Shown: in pieces, positions 1-6,140 of the stretch | Position numbering within the stretch: position 1 is the stretch's first letter | Layout of the letters: every line of letters begins with the position of its first letter | Assembly: GCA_024763595.1 (NCBI GenBank) | Contig: JANTFK010000228.1 | Location: 1-6,140 of the forward strand | Length of the DNA stretch: 6,140 bases | Source of the DNA: Bacteroidales bacterium | GTDB lineage: Bacteria > Bacteroidota > Bacteroidia > Bacteroidales > GCA-2748055 | Direction: 5' to 3' | The notes under the pieces: generated by a model | What the model was told of the DNA's origin: nothing | The model's database searches: none | Seen by the model: only the letters and a program-made list of their open reading frames with translations | Made by a program: the position numbers and the translations under genes

Positions 1-1342
1 CACCCCGGGTACAATCTTTCAGGATCCAGGGGGCACTATCGGTGACAGTACCATACCTGATGATCTCATCCCCGATCACCACACTTTGCAAATGATTATT
101 TTTAAACTGGTTGAAAAACAGGGGACTTTTGATTTCAACTGCTGTAGCGGCATTATCAATGGCCCGGACAATGGTACTGCTACCCACTTTGGCCAACCGC
201 CTGTCGGGCACAGGTGTTACGTAGCTGTCTGTGGTATGAATAAAATTGGTCAGGGTATGCGTACCAATGTAAATTCCTTCTGCTTCCGCTTTTTTCACAC
301 ATGTTTTCATCCCGTCCCAGCCATTGGGGAACTGGCTCCTGATCAGGGGAAAGTGGCCCCAGGATTCAAATGGATGGCCATGGTACAGATAGTTAAACCC
401 CGATTTTTTTGCATAGGAAAGGCACTCCTCTATGTTTTGCTCCGTAAAATTCATGATCAGGTAGGAGGAGTTGATAACAGGGGATGTTTTTACCCACGCT
501 CTGTTAATCATGGGATGCGGTAAACCTTCTGCTATTTCAATTTGTCCGATCACGGCAAGCGTTGAATCTGTCGGGCACCCAAAAAGCGCAATTTTGGATC
601 CAACAATACCTCCGTCATCATAGGCTGGTGCCACGTAATAATCATGTTGCCAGTTGGCGATGATCCGGTCATGCTTCCTGTTTCTGGTATAAGCCTGCAG
701 GGAACTCCCGTAATCGGCAGGTTTGGCAGCTTCCACGGAGTAAAGCACTCCTCTTTTACCTTTCTCCAGATCGTTGAAATCTTCCTGCTCAAATATATCC
801 AGCTGGGGAAGGTGATCGTTATCTTTCCACGGATAACCGCCCAGTGTTTTCAGGTTGAGTGCCTGAAGCCCAAGGGTAAACAGGTCATCCTGCACGATAC
901 CGATGGTTTCGCCAATGCTTTTCCGGATATTGACGGCATAGGGCCCCCAGATCACAGCATCAATGTTTTTATCATCCGAAACAGCAATAAGTTCGAAGGT
1001 GATATATCTCTTTTTTTTCATGATCCTGACATCTGCCCGGATGCCATGGTCAAAATAAAAGGAGATGATCTCCCGGTTATCAGAAATAACAGCTTTTGCG
1101 GGCATCAGGATGGAAGAATCAAGTTTCAGAGAAAGAACTGGCGATGAAATTTGTCCGGGACAGTGATCTTCTTCGCTGAACTTATCAGTAATGTGCGTGA
1201 TTTGCCCCTTTGAACTGATGGAGAGTTCCCACTCCTCCATTTCATATTGAATGGTATCATTTGTAGCGCAGCTGGAAAGGAACAACGCAAATAAACCTCC
1301 AAGGGTCAGATGAATCCTGTGAATGAACATCTTTTGTTTCAT
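1..1342 (-). CDS. Lipoprotein, predicted glycoside-hydrolase-like enzyme (3' end outside window)
   Basis: An open frame of 447 codons runs leftward from an ATG at 1342 to the window edge without a stop, so the C-terminus is missing. Residues 1-25 form a lipoprotein signal: a basic start, a hydrophobic core and the lipobox LSSC with Cys25, so the protein is probably anchored in the cell envelope. Residues 30-285 look beta-rich, with a conserved-looking stretch around 130-171 (WGPYAVNI, IGETIGIVQDD, TLGGYPW). From about 290 the pattern is that of a TIM barrel of the clan of retaining alpha-glycosidases: YLIMNF, a helix, FNYLYHGHPFESWGHF at 316-331, then FPNGWDGMK at 338-346 and GIYIGTHT at 356-363. 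Residues 388-447 look like a small beta insert ending in VVIGDEIIRYG and a CTRG turn. The family assignment is an inference from fold pattern, and the catalytic residues cannot be named. An in-frame ATG at 1330 is an alternative start. No Shine-Dalgarno sequence is visible, and the start overlaps the stop of the preceding small frame. Confidence 0.82.
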   Translation of the reverse strand, partial: MKQKMFIHRIHLTLGGLFALFLSSCATNDTIQYEMEEWELSISSKGQITHITDKFSEEDHCPGQISSPVLSLKLDSSILMPAKAVISDNREIISFYFDHGIRADVRIMKKKRYITFELIAVSDDKNIDAVIWGPYAVNIRKSIGETIGIVQDDLFTLGLQALNLKTLGGYPWKDNDHLPQLDIFEQEDFNDLEKGKRGVLYSVEAAKPADYGSSLQAYTRNRKHDRIIANWQHDYYVAPAYDDGGIVGSKIALFGCPTDSTLAVIGQIEIAEGLPHPMINRAWVKTSPVINSSYLIMNFTEQNIEECLSYAKKSGFNYLYHGHPFESWGHFPLIRSQFPNGWDGMKTCVKKAEAEGIYIGTHTLTNFIHTTDSYVTPVPDRRLAKVGSSTIVRAIDNAATAVEIKSPLFFNQFKNNHLQSVVIGDEIIRYGTVTDSAPWILKDCTRG

Positions 1343-1494
1343 AGTATTTCAGGTAACTGGTTAATACAAAAATATGCGAATACCAGGAAAACGATGATCA
1401 GACCTGCACCGATGACCCAGTAACTGTACCAGACCTGTGAGCGGAGTTTTAATGGAAGGCCGGGATAGCATCTGGTTAAGATAATAAAAACAGG
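1339..1494 (-). other. Start-less small frame for a single-helix membrane peptide (remnant or non-canonical CDS)
   Basis: Between the isomerase-like gene and the lipoprotein gene lies a 51-codon open frame bounded upstream by an in-frame TAA and ending in TGA at 1341-1339. That stop overlaps the lipoprotein ATG by two bases. The translation has a polar, basic stretch (PGLPLKLRSQ, residues 11-20), a Trp/Tyr-rich interface (VWYSYW), a strong hydrophobic helix (about residues 27-43, VIGAGLIIVFLVFAYF) and a short tail NQLPEIL. This is the look of the last transmembrane helix of a membrane protein or of a tiny membrane protein. There is no ATG, GTG or TTG in the frame; an ATG at 1471-1469 lies in another frame and a one-base shift would join it to the helix. 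It may be a decayed transporter C-terminus, a gene with an ATT or ATC start, or chance. The stop-start overlap favours past or present translational coupling. Confidence 0.35.
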
Positions 1495-1506
1495 TTAACT
1501 TACCTG

Positions 1507-3063
1507 TCAGGCCTCTTCCACCACCTTCCAGCCTATCTGATCAGCAAGCGCATAGGCTGATTCTTTCAGATCACCGTAAAAGGTTACCCGGTGCCAGCCC
1601 CACTGATCCCACATGGTGAACAGCTTTTCGATGTCTCCTACCGGTTCGGCACATAACTTGGTCCTGCATGCACGGTCATCCGGGTCATTATCCCTGCTGA
1701 TGGCCCGGTGCATGATGACTGCTTTCTTATCCTGGTCGATCTTCAGGCTGGTGGTCATATAGTCGACAGGGAGAATGGACCGGACAGATGCTCCCTGGCG
1801 GTCCTCCGAATGTGTCATGATGGAGAATGAATTTTCAGATCCTCCGGGGCCGAACATTTTATTTGGCGCCACACAGTGCGCATATATGATCTCTTCCCTG
1901 GCCGTGTCAACGACCGGATCGGATATATAGCCCGGGCGTCCGCCGGTCATATGAGTAAATGCTACCATGGTCGCAGTTGAGCGTATGTCGCATTCACACG
2001 CTCCTATCAATCCTTCATTATTCAGTTCATGAAAGCCCAGGCATGGATAGGCATGAATATGTCCACCGTAAAAGCCTCCCAGACAATTAACGGTAATGGC
2101 ATTGGCATCATACGCTTTTAACACCTCTTTCATTCCCAGGTACATGGCTGCCGAATTCTGCAGGGTCTCGAATGAAACGTCGGTCACCTCTGTTGCACGC
2201 TTCTGCCACCTTTCGGCCACAGCCCTGGATTCATCCTTATCGGCCTTTTTCCATGCGTCATTAAGAATTGAAAATGAAATGTATTCAAGGGGAATGTTCA
2301 TTACCGGGTCAGCCTCTCTTGATTCTGTATCACGCACGGCAAGTATCCGTGAAGATTGCATACGTCGCAGGCATTCATCCGGGGGGAGCACTTTCAGATC
2401 GTCAGGGTTCACATGATGTTTACCGGGTGAAGGAGTGGCTTCCTTCCTCACTTTAGCGGTAGCAGCCACGAATTCCGATACAGATCCTCCCGTCCGGATT
2501 GTGCGAAATTGTTTAACGGCAGTAATCAGGTCATCCATGTCCGATGATGCAACAAATCCGATATTGTCCCTTCCTTCCCTGAGAAATCCGGCTGTATATA
2601 CCAGAAACCCTCCGCTACCTGCATACTGGTAGTCCACATACAGCACCGGTTTGCCCGAAGCTGCAAAAGTTTGTACCACCCTGTTCCAGCAATTCATCTG
2701 GAATATAATATAGCCTCCCGTTCCGGCATCCTGATCTGCTTTAAGCAATTTTTCAGCATCTTCCGGTCCCGAAGCCATGGAGTGAGTAAATTCAAATTCC
2801 GGGCAGTTCTTTGCCAGTGCCTGGTTGAAGGTTTCCATTACGGGCCTGAAATCAAAACCCACATTGGGCCAGTCCGGCCCCGGCTGTACTTCATCATGCA
2901 GGGAGTAGATAATGTGAAGTTTTAGCTTTTCTTCCGGGTTGCACGATTGCATGCTCATGAGCGGTATGGTTGCCAGGCAAGCGGAACATGCTGCACAGGA
3001 TTGAACGAAGTTACGGCGGTTAATTTTTTTTCCTGCGGTTGAAACAATTTGATTTTTCTTCAT
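1507..3063 (-). CDS. Tat-exported L-fucose/L-arabinose isomerase-like protein
   Basis: The product has 518 residues from the ATG at 3063. A longer reading from 3192 is possible, but the chosen start puts the export signal at the N-terminus. Residues 15-22 read NRRNFVQS, a twin-arginine-type motif, followed by a Cys-rich hydrophobic stretch and MQSC (38-41), a possible lipobox. The mature part starts with beta-alpha elements (KLHIIYSLHDE from about 47). In the C-terminal half, VNCLGGFYGG (325-334), YPCLGFHELNNEG (339-351) and ACECDIRSTATM (355-366) match the pattern of the L-fucose/L-arabinose isomerase-like fold, whose acidic residues bind a divalent metal. E357 and D359 are the best ligand candidates, with H396 or H491 possible. 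Known isomerases of this fold are cytoplasmic, so an exported member is odd; it may act as a periplasmic isomerase or have another function. It is the first gene of a leftward pair with the hydrolase-like lipoprotein, which suggests carbohydrate processing. I infer the fold with fair confidence, not the substrate. Confidence 0.85.
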   Translation of the reverse strand: MKKNQIVSTAGKKINRRNFVQSCAACSACLATIPLMSMQSCNPEEKLKLHIIYSLHDEVQPGPDWPNVGFDFRPVMETFNQALAKNCPEFEFTHSMASGPEDAEKLLKADQDAGTGGYIIFQMNCWNRVVQTFAASGKPVLYVDYQYAGSGGFLVYTAGFLREGRDNIGFVASSDMDDLITAVKQFRTIRTGGSVSEFVAATAKVRKEATPSPGKHHVNPDDLKVLPPDECLRRMQSSRILAVRDTESREADPVMNIPLEYISFSILNDAWKKADKDESRAVAERWQKRATEVTDVSFETLQNSAAMYLGMKEVLKAYDANAITVNCLGGFYGGHIHAYPCLGFHELNNEGLIGACECDIRSTATMVAFTHMTGGRPGYISDPVVDTAREEIIYAHCVAPNKMFGPGGSENSFSIMTHSEDRQGASVRSILPVDYMTTSLKIDQDKKAVIMHRAISRDNDPDDRACRTKLCAEPVGDIEKLFTMWDQWGWHRVTFYGDLKESAYALADQIGWKVVEEA

Positions 3064-3240
3064 GGGGTTACAGTTTGGTTGAAAAGATGCCAGATGTTTG
3101 TGTAAACAATTTAGCAAATCCCTGTTAGTTATGCAATTCCCTGAAGTGAAAGAGAGCATTCGCATTGTGCTGTCCCTGTATTTTGAAAACATTAGAGCCC
3201 GGACTTCTGATCATCTTAATGACCGTTCCTGTTGTTCCTC

Positions 3241-3293
3241 TTTAAACAAAATGGCTCTCATGTCCCTCTTATTATTAGAGCGTTTTGTTTAAA
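3241..3293. repeat. Interrupted inverted repeat (hairpin) before the stress-protein gene
   Basis: TTTAAACAAAA at 3241-3251 is the exact reverse complement of TTTTGTTTAAA at 3283-3293. Inside it, GCTCT at 3254-3258 pairs with AGAGC at 3277-3281, separated from the outer arm only by TG on one side and G on the other. The result is about 16 base pairs with one bulge and an 18-nt loop. The stem ends ten bases before the ATG at 3304, so in the mRNA it would sit next to the ribosome entry site. It is AT-rich in the outer part and not followed by a T-run before the gene, so a plain terminator is less likely than an operator or a structured leader. Its role is not known. Confidence 0.7.
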
Positions 3294-3303
3294 ACTTATC
3301 GTC

Positions 3304-4407
3304 ATGGAAACTTTAATAACGATTGCAACTTATAAAAAGGCAAAGACCGCTTATTTCCTTAAAGAGCGGCTGGAAAATGAAGAGATCGCTTGCTTCTTTT
3401 CAATGATGAGCAATATTGAACAAAGAATGGAGGAAGTAAAGGTGCAGGTGAAAGAAGATGATGTGGAAAAAGCCATCAGGGTCATGTTGCGCATCAAGGA
3501 AGAATATGGCAGGGAGATCGAGGAAATTGAACCTGCCGGACACATCCGGAAAATCATTGTACCTGTCGATTTTTCAAAAAGTTCGGAAGATGCAGCTTAT
3601 TATGCTGTACATCTGGCTCAAAAACTGAATGCGGAGATAAAGCTGTTGCATGTTTACCAGAATCCACTGGATTATACCATGGATAAAAGCTCCGCTACTT
3701 TTGAAATTTACAAAATGAACCTTCTGAGGGAGGAGGAGAAGAAAGCCAAAACTGAGATTATCCGCCTCACCGATAAAATCAGGGGATATATCACTGACCG
3801 GAAGATAGAAAATGTGAAGATCCATTCATCTATCGTGATGGGAAGCATCATTCATTCGATTAAGGGGATGTGCAGAATTTACAATCCCGATTTTATTGTA
3901 CTGGGTACCGCGGGCAGAAAGGATACTTCCAAAAGTGTGCTGGCAGGGCTTGCCGATGCCATGATAACAGGCCTGGGAATTCCGGTGTATGCTGTTCCCG
4001 GTCCCAGGCCGGCAACAGATTTCGAAAAAGTCAACATCCTCTATGCCACTGATTTCAATGAAAGCGATCACACTTCATTGAACAGGCTATTGAAGATCAT
4101 GGAACCATTCGATAAGAAAATAACCTGTATCCATATCGATACGGAACATAACCCGGCCAAGGAGGAACGGATGGATGAGCTCAATGACTTTCTAATAAAG
4201 GATTACGGAAAACATGAAATCCAGTGCCGGCTTATAGAGGATAAAGATGTGTTTCACGGTATCCGGGATTTTGCAGACACAAACCGGATTAACCTGTTAT
4301 CTTTCACGATCCGTAAACGGGGTATATTTGAGAAACTGTTTAAACCCAACCTGTTCAGAAAAATATTGCAGGAATCAAATCTGCCCATACTGATCTTCCC
4401 TTCATAA
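3304..4407 (+). CDS. DUF2007 domain fused to tandem universal stress protein (Usp) domains
   Basis: The product has 367 residues. Residues 1-70 match the DUF2007 (putative signal-transducing) pattern: METLITIATYKK, a helix ending in LENEEIACFF, then VQVKEDDVEKAIRVM. A linker leads to Usp domain 1 (about 79-231), opening with IRKIIVPVDFSKSSEDAAYY and KLLHVY; near its end is FIVLGTAGRKDTSK, then GLGIPVYAVPG. The nucleotide-binding motif of ATP-binding Usps is G-2x-G-9x-G(S/T). Here GTAG is kept, but the following stretch is one residue longer and reads GL instead of GS, so ATP binding is doubtful. Domain 2 (about 239-367) starts with NILYATDFNESDHTS and ends with NLPILIFPS; it lacks the glycine motif. 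The protein has no signal or membrane segment and is probably a cytoplasmic stress-response or sensing protein. The start was set at the ATG opening DUF2007; an upstream TTG at 3232 would place coding sequence across the hairpin. No Shine-Dalgarno sequence is seen. Confidence 0.93.
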   Translation: METLITIATYKKAKTAYFLKERLENEEIACFFSMMSNIEQRMEEVKVQVKEDDVEKAIRVMLRIKEEYGREIEEIEPAGHIRKIIVPVDFSKSSEDAAYYAVHLAQKLNAEIKLLHVYQNPLDYTMDKSSATFEIYKMNLLREEEKKAKTEIIRLTDKIRGYITDRKIENVKIHSSIVMGSIIHSIKGMCRIYNPDFIVLGTAGRKDTSKSVLAGLADAMITGLGIPVYAVPGPRPATDFEKVNILYATDFNESDHTSLNRLLKIMEPFDKKITCIHIDTEHNPAKEERMDELNDFLIKDYGKHEIQCRLIEDKDVFHGIRDFADTNRINLLSFTIRKRGIFEKLFKPNLFRKILQESNLPILIFPS

Positions 4408-4445
4408 TTGCAGCGCACAATGCGTCCGAAACATTTTTGAAATTC

Positions 4446-4479
4446 TTTGGATAAAATGAGAGATATCTCATTATATTTG
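4446..4479 (+). promoter_or_regulatory. Bacteroidota-type promoter of the ferredoxin gene
   Basis: TTTG at 4446-4449 and TATATTTG at 4472-4479 match the -33 (TTTG) and -7 (TAnnTTTG) elements known for the primary sigma factor of Bacteroidota, with a 22-nt spacer that is within the range seen for such promoters. The -7 element ends 17 bases before the ferredoxin ATG at 4497, giving a very short leader. No Shine-Dalgarno sequence lies in it. The call rests on consensus match and position only. Confidence 0.6.
4455..4472. promoter_or_regulatory. Candidate operator: 7-bp dyad in the ferredoxin promoter spacer
   Basis: AATGAGA-GATA-TCTCATT is a perfect inverted repeat with 7-bp arms and a 4-nt centre. 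It fills the spacer between the two promoter elements and touches the first base of the -7 element, where a bound dimer would be expected to block RNA polymerase. The core TGAGA-N4-TCTCA has the same half-site geometry as FNR-type sites (TTGAT-N4-ATCAA), but the sequence differs, so the regulator cannot be named. A redox- or iron-sensing repressor would fit the ferredoxin downstream; that is inference. Confidence 0.5.
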
Positions 4480-4496
4480 CATCCGCAAAATTTTTG

Positions 4497-4670
4497 ATGA
4501 TGGATTATCCAAAAGTTAATCAGGAGGTATGTGCCGGCTGTGCCATTTGTGCTGAAGTTTGTCCTTTTGATACCATTGAGATCAAAGATGAAAAAGCCCG
4601 TATCATTGAGACCAACTGTGGCAACTGCAGGGCATGTGCGAGCATCTGTCCCATGTCGGCTATTCAATAA
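4497..4670 (+). CDS. Small 2[4Fe-4S] ferredoxin
   Basis: The product has 57 residues, the usual size for bacterial (clostridial-type) two-cluster ferredoxins. It carries two complete motifs C-x2-C-x2-C-x3-C-P: C12, C15, C18, C22-P23 and C41, C44, C47, C51-P52, separated by an acidic beta-hairpin (FDTIEIKDEKARII). In this fold, the first three cysteines of each motif and the last of the other bind each cluster. It should be a soluble cytoplasmic low-potential electron carrier. Two ATG codons lie in tandem (4497 and 4500), so either may be the start. It has its own promoter with an operator-like dyad directly upstream. The methyltransferase gene follows on the same strand after 76 bases, with no clear functional link. 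The partner oxidoreductase is not in this window. Confidence 0.95.
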   Translation: MMDYPKVNQEVCAGCAICAEVCPFDTIEIKDEKARIIETNCGNCRACASICPMSAIQ

Positions 4671-4746
4671 TTCCGAACTGTTTTTCCGGAAATGCTTTCT
4701 TGCTGCTTTAACTGCAAGGTTGTAAATTGCATGTTTATCAAAGCAT

Positions 4747-5601
4747 ATGCGGAAAGCCCTGGCCTACTTCTTTAAATTTCTTTTCAGGTGCCGAGCGCTC
4801 AGGCGGTACCACTTCGCGCTTTATCAGAAGCTTTTTAAGCCATATCATCTTTTCAGGGGAGTGAAGCTCCTGACCAGGTATGATCGTGATTTTTTGATGG
4901 AAGTGGAAGTGGGAGAGTGGATTCAGCAGCACATTTTCTTTTTCGGGGTATATGACGAAAAGGGAATAGCTTTCATCAAAAAGCAATTGAAGCCGGGTGA
5001 TATTTTTTTGGATATCGGGGCGAACCTTGGCACCTATTCCCTGTCTGCTGCTGGCTGCCTCGACCGGCTGAAAGGCGGGATGGTATATGCGTTTGAACCG
5101 GTGCCTTATATATTTGAGCGGTTAGTGCGTCATATTGAGATCAATAAAGCAGATCATATCGTTCCCGGTAAACTGGCCATCTACAACGAAACCACAAAGC
5201 TTGATCTCTATGTTTCGGACAGGGAGAACATCGGGATGTCAAGCATACTGCATCATGACACCGAAAGCGGTGAAGTAGTGGAAGCAGAGGCCATCAGAAT
5301 GGATGACTTTATTGAAGCCAACAGGATCAATAAAGTGGACCTGGTCAAAATGGATATTGAAGGGGCGGAACTTTTTGCACTTCAGGGGATGGTGAATACC
5401 CTGCAAAAGCACAGGCCAGCCCTGCTTATTGAGATCAGTGAAAATGTACTGGGTGCAAACAGTGATCAGGGCCGGGAGATTTTTGAGCTGATGCAGCATT
5501 ATGGGTATGCTCCTTATTTCATTGAACAGTCGGGGGATGTGGTTCCCATGCAACCCGGAACGGAAAGGAAAGAGACAAATTATGTTTTTATGCCTGATTA
5601 G
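4747..5601 (+). CDS. FkbM-family SAM-dependent methyltransferase
   Basis: The product has 284 residues, the usual length for this family. It shows the class I methyltransferase signature: motif I at 84-98 (GDIFLDIGANLGTYS, with D89, G91 and N93 for SAM binding), the acidic end of strand 2 in YAFEPVP (114-120, E117 expected to contact the ribose), MDDFI at 185-189 and VKMDIEGAELFALQG (200-214), the FkbM hallmark. Strand PALLIEI (224-230) and a C-terminal NYVFMPD complete the fold. The basic, aromatic N-terminus (1-40) is not a signal peptide. FkbM-type enzymes typically O-methylate sugars or other hydroxyl groups of glycans and secondary metabolites; the acceptor cannot be told here and no glycosyltransferase is next to it. 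The ATG lies inside CATATG, with no Shine-Dalgarno sequence. It may be read with the ferredoxin gene or from its own promoter. It converges with the next gene after 61 bases. Confidence 0.93.
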   Translation: MRKALAYFFKFLFRCRALRRYHFALYQKLFKPYHLFRGVKLLTRYDRDFLMEVEVGEWIQQHIFFFGVYDEKGIAFIKKQLKPGDIFLDIGANLGTYSLSAAGCLDRLKGGMVYAFEPVPYIFERLVRHIEINKADHIVPGKLAIYNETTKLDLYVSDRENIGMSSILHHDTESGEVVEAEAIRMDDFIEANRINKVDLVKMDIEGAELFALQGMVNTLQKHRPALLIEISENVLGANSDQGREIFELMQHYGYAPYFIEQSGDVVPMQPGTERKETNYVFMPD

Positions 5602-5662
5602 AATTGTTTTTTCCAGTTCAGATTTGTCGTGCTGATCGGCTAAGTAAAGTTGGGAACAGGAT

Positions 5663-6140
5663 CTACATCATAAATAGACCTCTTGTCAGCGTATACAGTT
5701 CAACTTTTTCTATCATTCTGGTCATATCCTTCAACGCATTACTATGTTTCTCTTCTATGCTCCTTCGAAGATTTAAGAGCTCCTTATCACCTTCAAAGTA
5801 ATAGTTGCCCGATGCGAATTTGGAAGAAAGGGTTTTCAATGTGTGAATCAGGAATCTGTTTGCATCCGATACCCGGGCAATCAATTCATCGCAAAGTTGT
5901 TCTATTCCGTCATGGGAACCATAATAATATTTATAAACAGAAAGATAGTTATCTACCCATTTTGATACATTGGCAAAACCGTCTGAAGCATTGATCCAGA
6001 GATTGTAACAATTGTAAATATATTGGTGAAAATCATTTAGTGATGCCTCATTGAAATCGTAATCAAGAAAACCGGGTCTCCCTTTTAGCCTGCCTGCCTG
6101 TTGTAGTTCTTTTTCAACCCGGGTTTCCATATATGGCATC
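5663..6140 (-). CDS. Helical protein of unknown function (possibly 5'-partial)
   Basis: An open frame enters from the right edge and ends with TAG at 5665-5663. The first ATG in the window is at 6139, giving 158 residues, but the frame may start further upstream. I do not recognise the family. The sequence is mostly helical with many aromatic residues: FLDYDFNEASLNDFHQYIYN (24-43), a Trp/Tyr-rich segment (WVDNYLSVYKYYYG), then amphipathic helices around CDELIARVSDANRFLIHTL and a charged one (LLNLRRSIEEKHSNALKDM) near the C-terminus. It has no signal peptide, metal motif or membrane helix in the visible part. A helical bundle is the likely fold. The gene is convergent with the methyltransferase, and no clear terminator hairpin lies in the short gap. 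Confidence 0.7.
   Translation of the reverse strand, partial: MPYMETRVEKELQQAGRLKGRPGFLDYDFNEASLNDFHQYIYNCYNLWINASDGFANVSKWVDNYLSVYKYYYGSHDGIEQLCDELIARVSDANRFLIHTLKTLSSKFASGNYYFEGDKELLNLRRSIEEKHSNALKDMTRMIEKVELYTLTRGLFMM

Noticed and set aside
86..1147. Open frames on the plus strand (86-523, 644-1147) and a minus-strand frame at 550-792
   Set aside because: They lie across the continuous 447-codon lipoprotein frame on the minus strand, which has a signal peptide and protein-like composition; these frames read as low-complexity, Cys/His-rich shadows.
3179..3185. TATTTTG as a -7 promoter element for the stress-protein gene
   Set aside because: It is one base short of TAnnTTTG and has no TTTG at the right distance upstream.
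3064..3192. Upstream extension of the isomerase-like gene to an ATG at 3192
   Set aside because: The 43 added residues would bury the twin-arginine signal inside the protein; the ATG at 3063 puts it at the normal distance from the N-terminus.
3191..3281. Direct repeat ATTAGAGC at 3191-3198 and 3274-3281
   Set aside because: Eight bases in AT-rich spacer can occur by chance, and no element structure lies between the copies.
4414..4439. CGCA-CAA-TGCG followed by ATTTTT as a terminator of the stress-protein gene
   Set aside because: A four-base-pair stem with the T-run several bases away is too weak to call.
4671..4692. TTCCG...CGGAA hairpin and TTTCCGGAAA palindrome after the ferredoxin gene as a terminator
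   Set aside because: The stem is only five base pairs and the T-run lies in the loop instead of after the stem, so termination is not supported.
5604..5994. Plus-strand frames 5604-5801 and 5683-5994
   Set aside because: They are antisense to the helical-protein gene and have no domain-like pattern or start signal.

Overview
The window looks like chromosomal DNA of a member of the Bacteroidota. The reasons are a moderate GC content, start codons without Shine-Dalgarno sequences, a promoter of the Bacteroidota type (TTTG, 22 nt, TATATTTG) ahead of the ferredoxin gene, and the protein types present: a lipoprotein hydrolase, a Tat-exported sugar-isomerase-like protein, DUF2007 and Usp domains, and FkbM. 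A clostridial-type 2[4Fe-4S] ferredoxin hints at an anaerobic or facultative lifestyle. The genus cannot be told from the sequence.

Left part, minus strand (1-3063). Two genes are read leftward. The upstream one (3063 to 1507) encodes an L-fucose/L-arabinose-isomerase-like protein with a twin-arginine export signal and a possible lipobox. The downstream one (1342 to beyond base 1) encodes a lipoprotein that resembles a glycoside hydrolase: a beta-rich N-terminal half, then the start of a probable TIM barrel. Its 3' end lies outside the window. The 164 bases between them hold a 51-codon open frame for one transmembrane helix. It has no standard start codon, and its stop overlaps the hydrolase start. 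Together these look like a small carbohydrate-processing cluster acting in the cell envelope; the substrate is unknown.

Middle (3064-4407). A 240-base divergent intergenic region contains a strong interrupted inverted repeat (3241-3293) ending ten bases before the start of a plus-strand gene. That gene encodes a DUF2007 domain fused to two universal-stress-protein domains.

Right part (4408-6140). A promoter with an 18-bp dyad in its spacer precedes a 57-residue two-cluster ferredoxin. An FkbM-family methyltransferase follows on the same strand. Convergent to it, a minus-strand gene for a helical protein of unknown function enters from the right edge.

I do not see a mobile element, CRISPR array, tRNA or rRNA. 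Nothing here amounts to a clear new defence or mobile system. The best leads are the startless membrane frame, the exported isomerase-like protein beside a hydrolase-like lipoprotein, the hairpin ahead of the stress gene and the dyad in the ferredoxin promoter.
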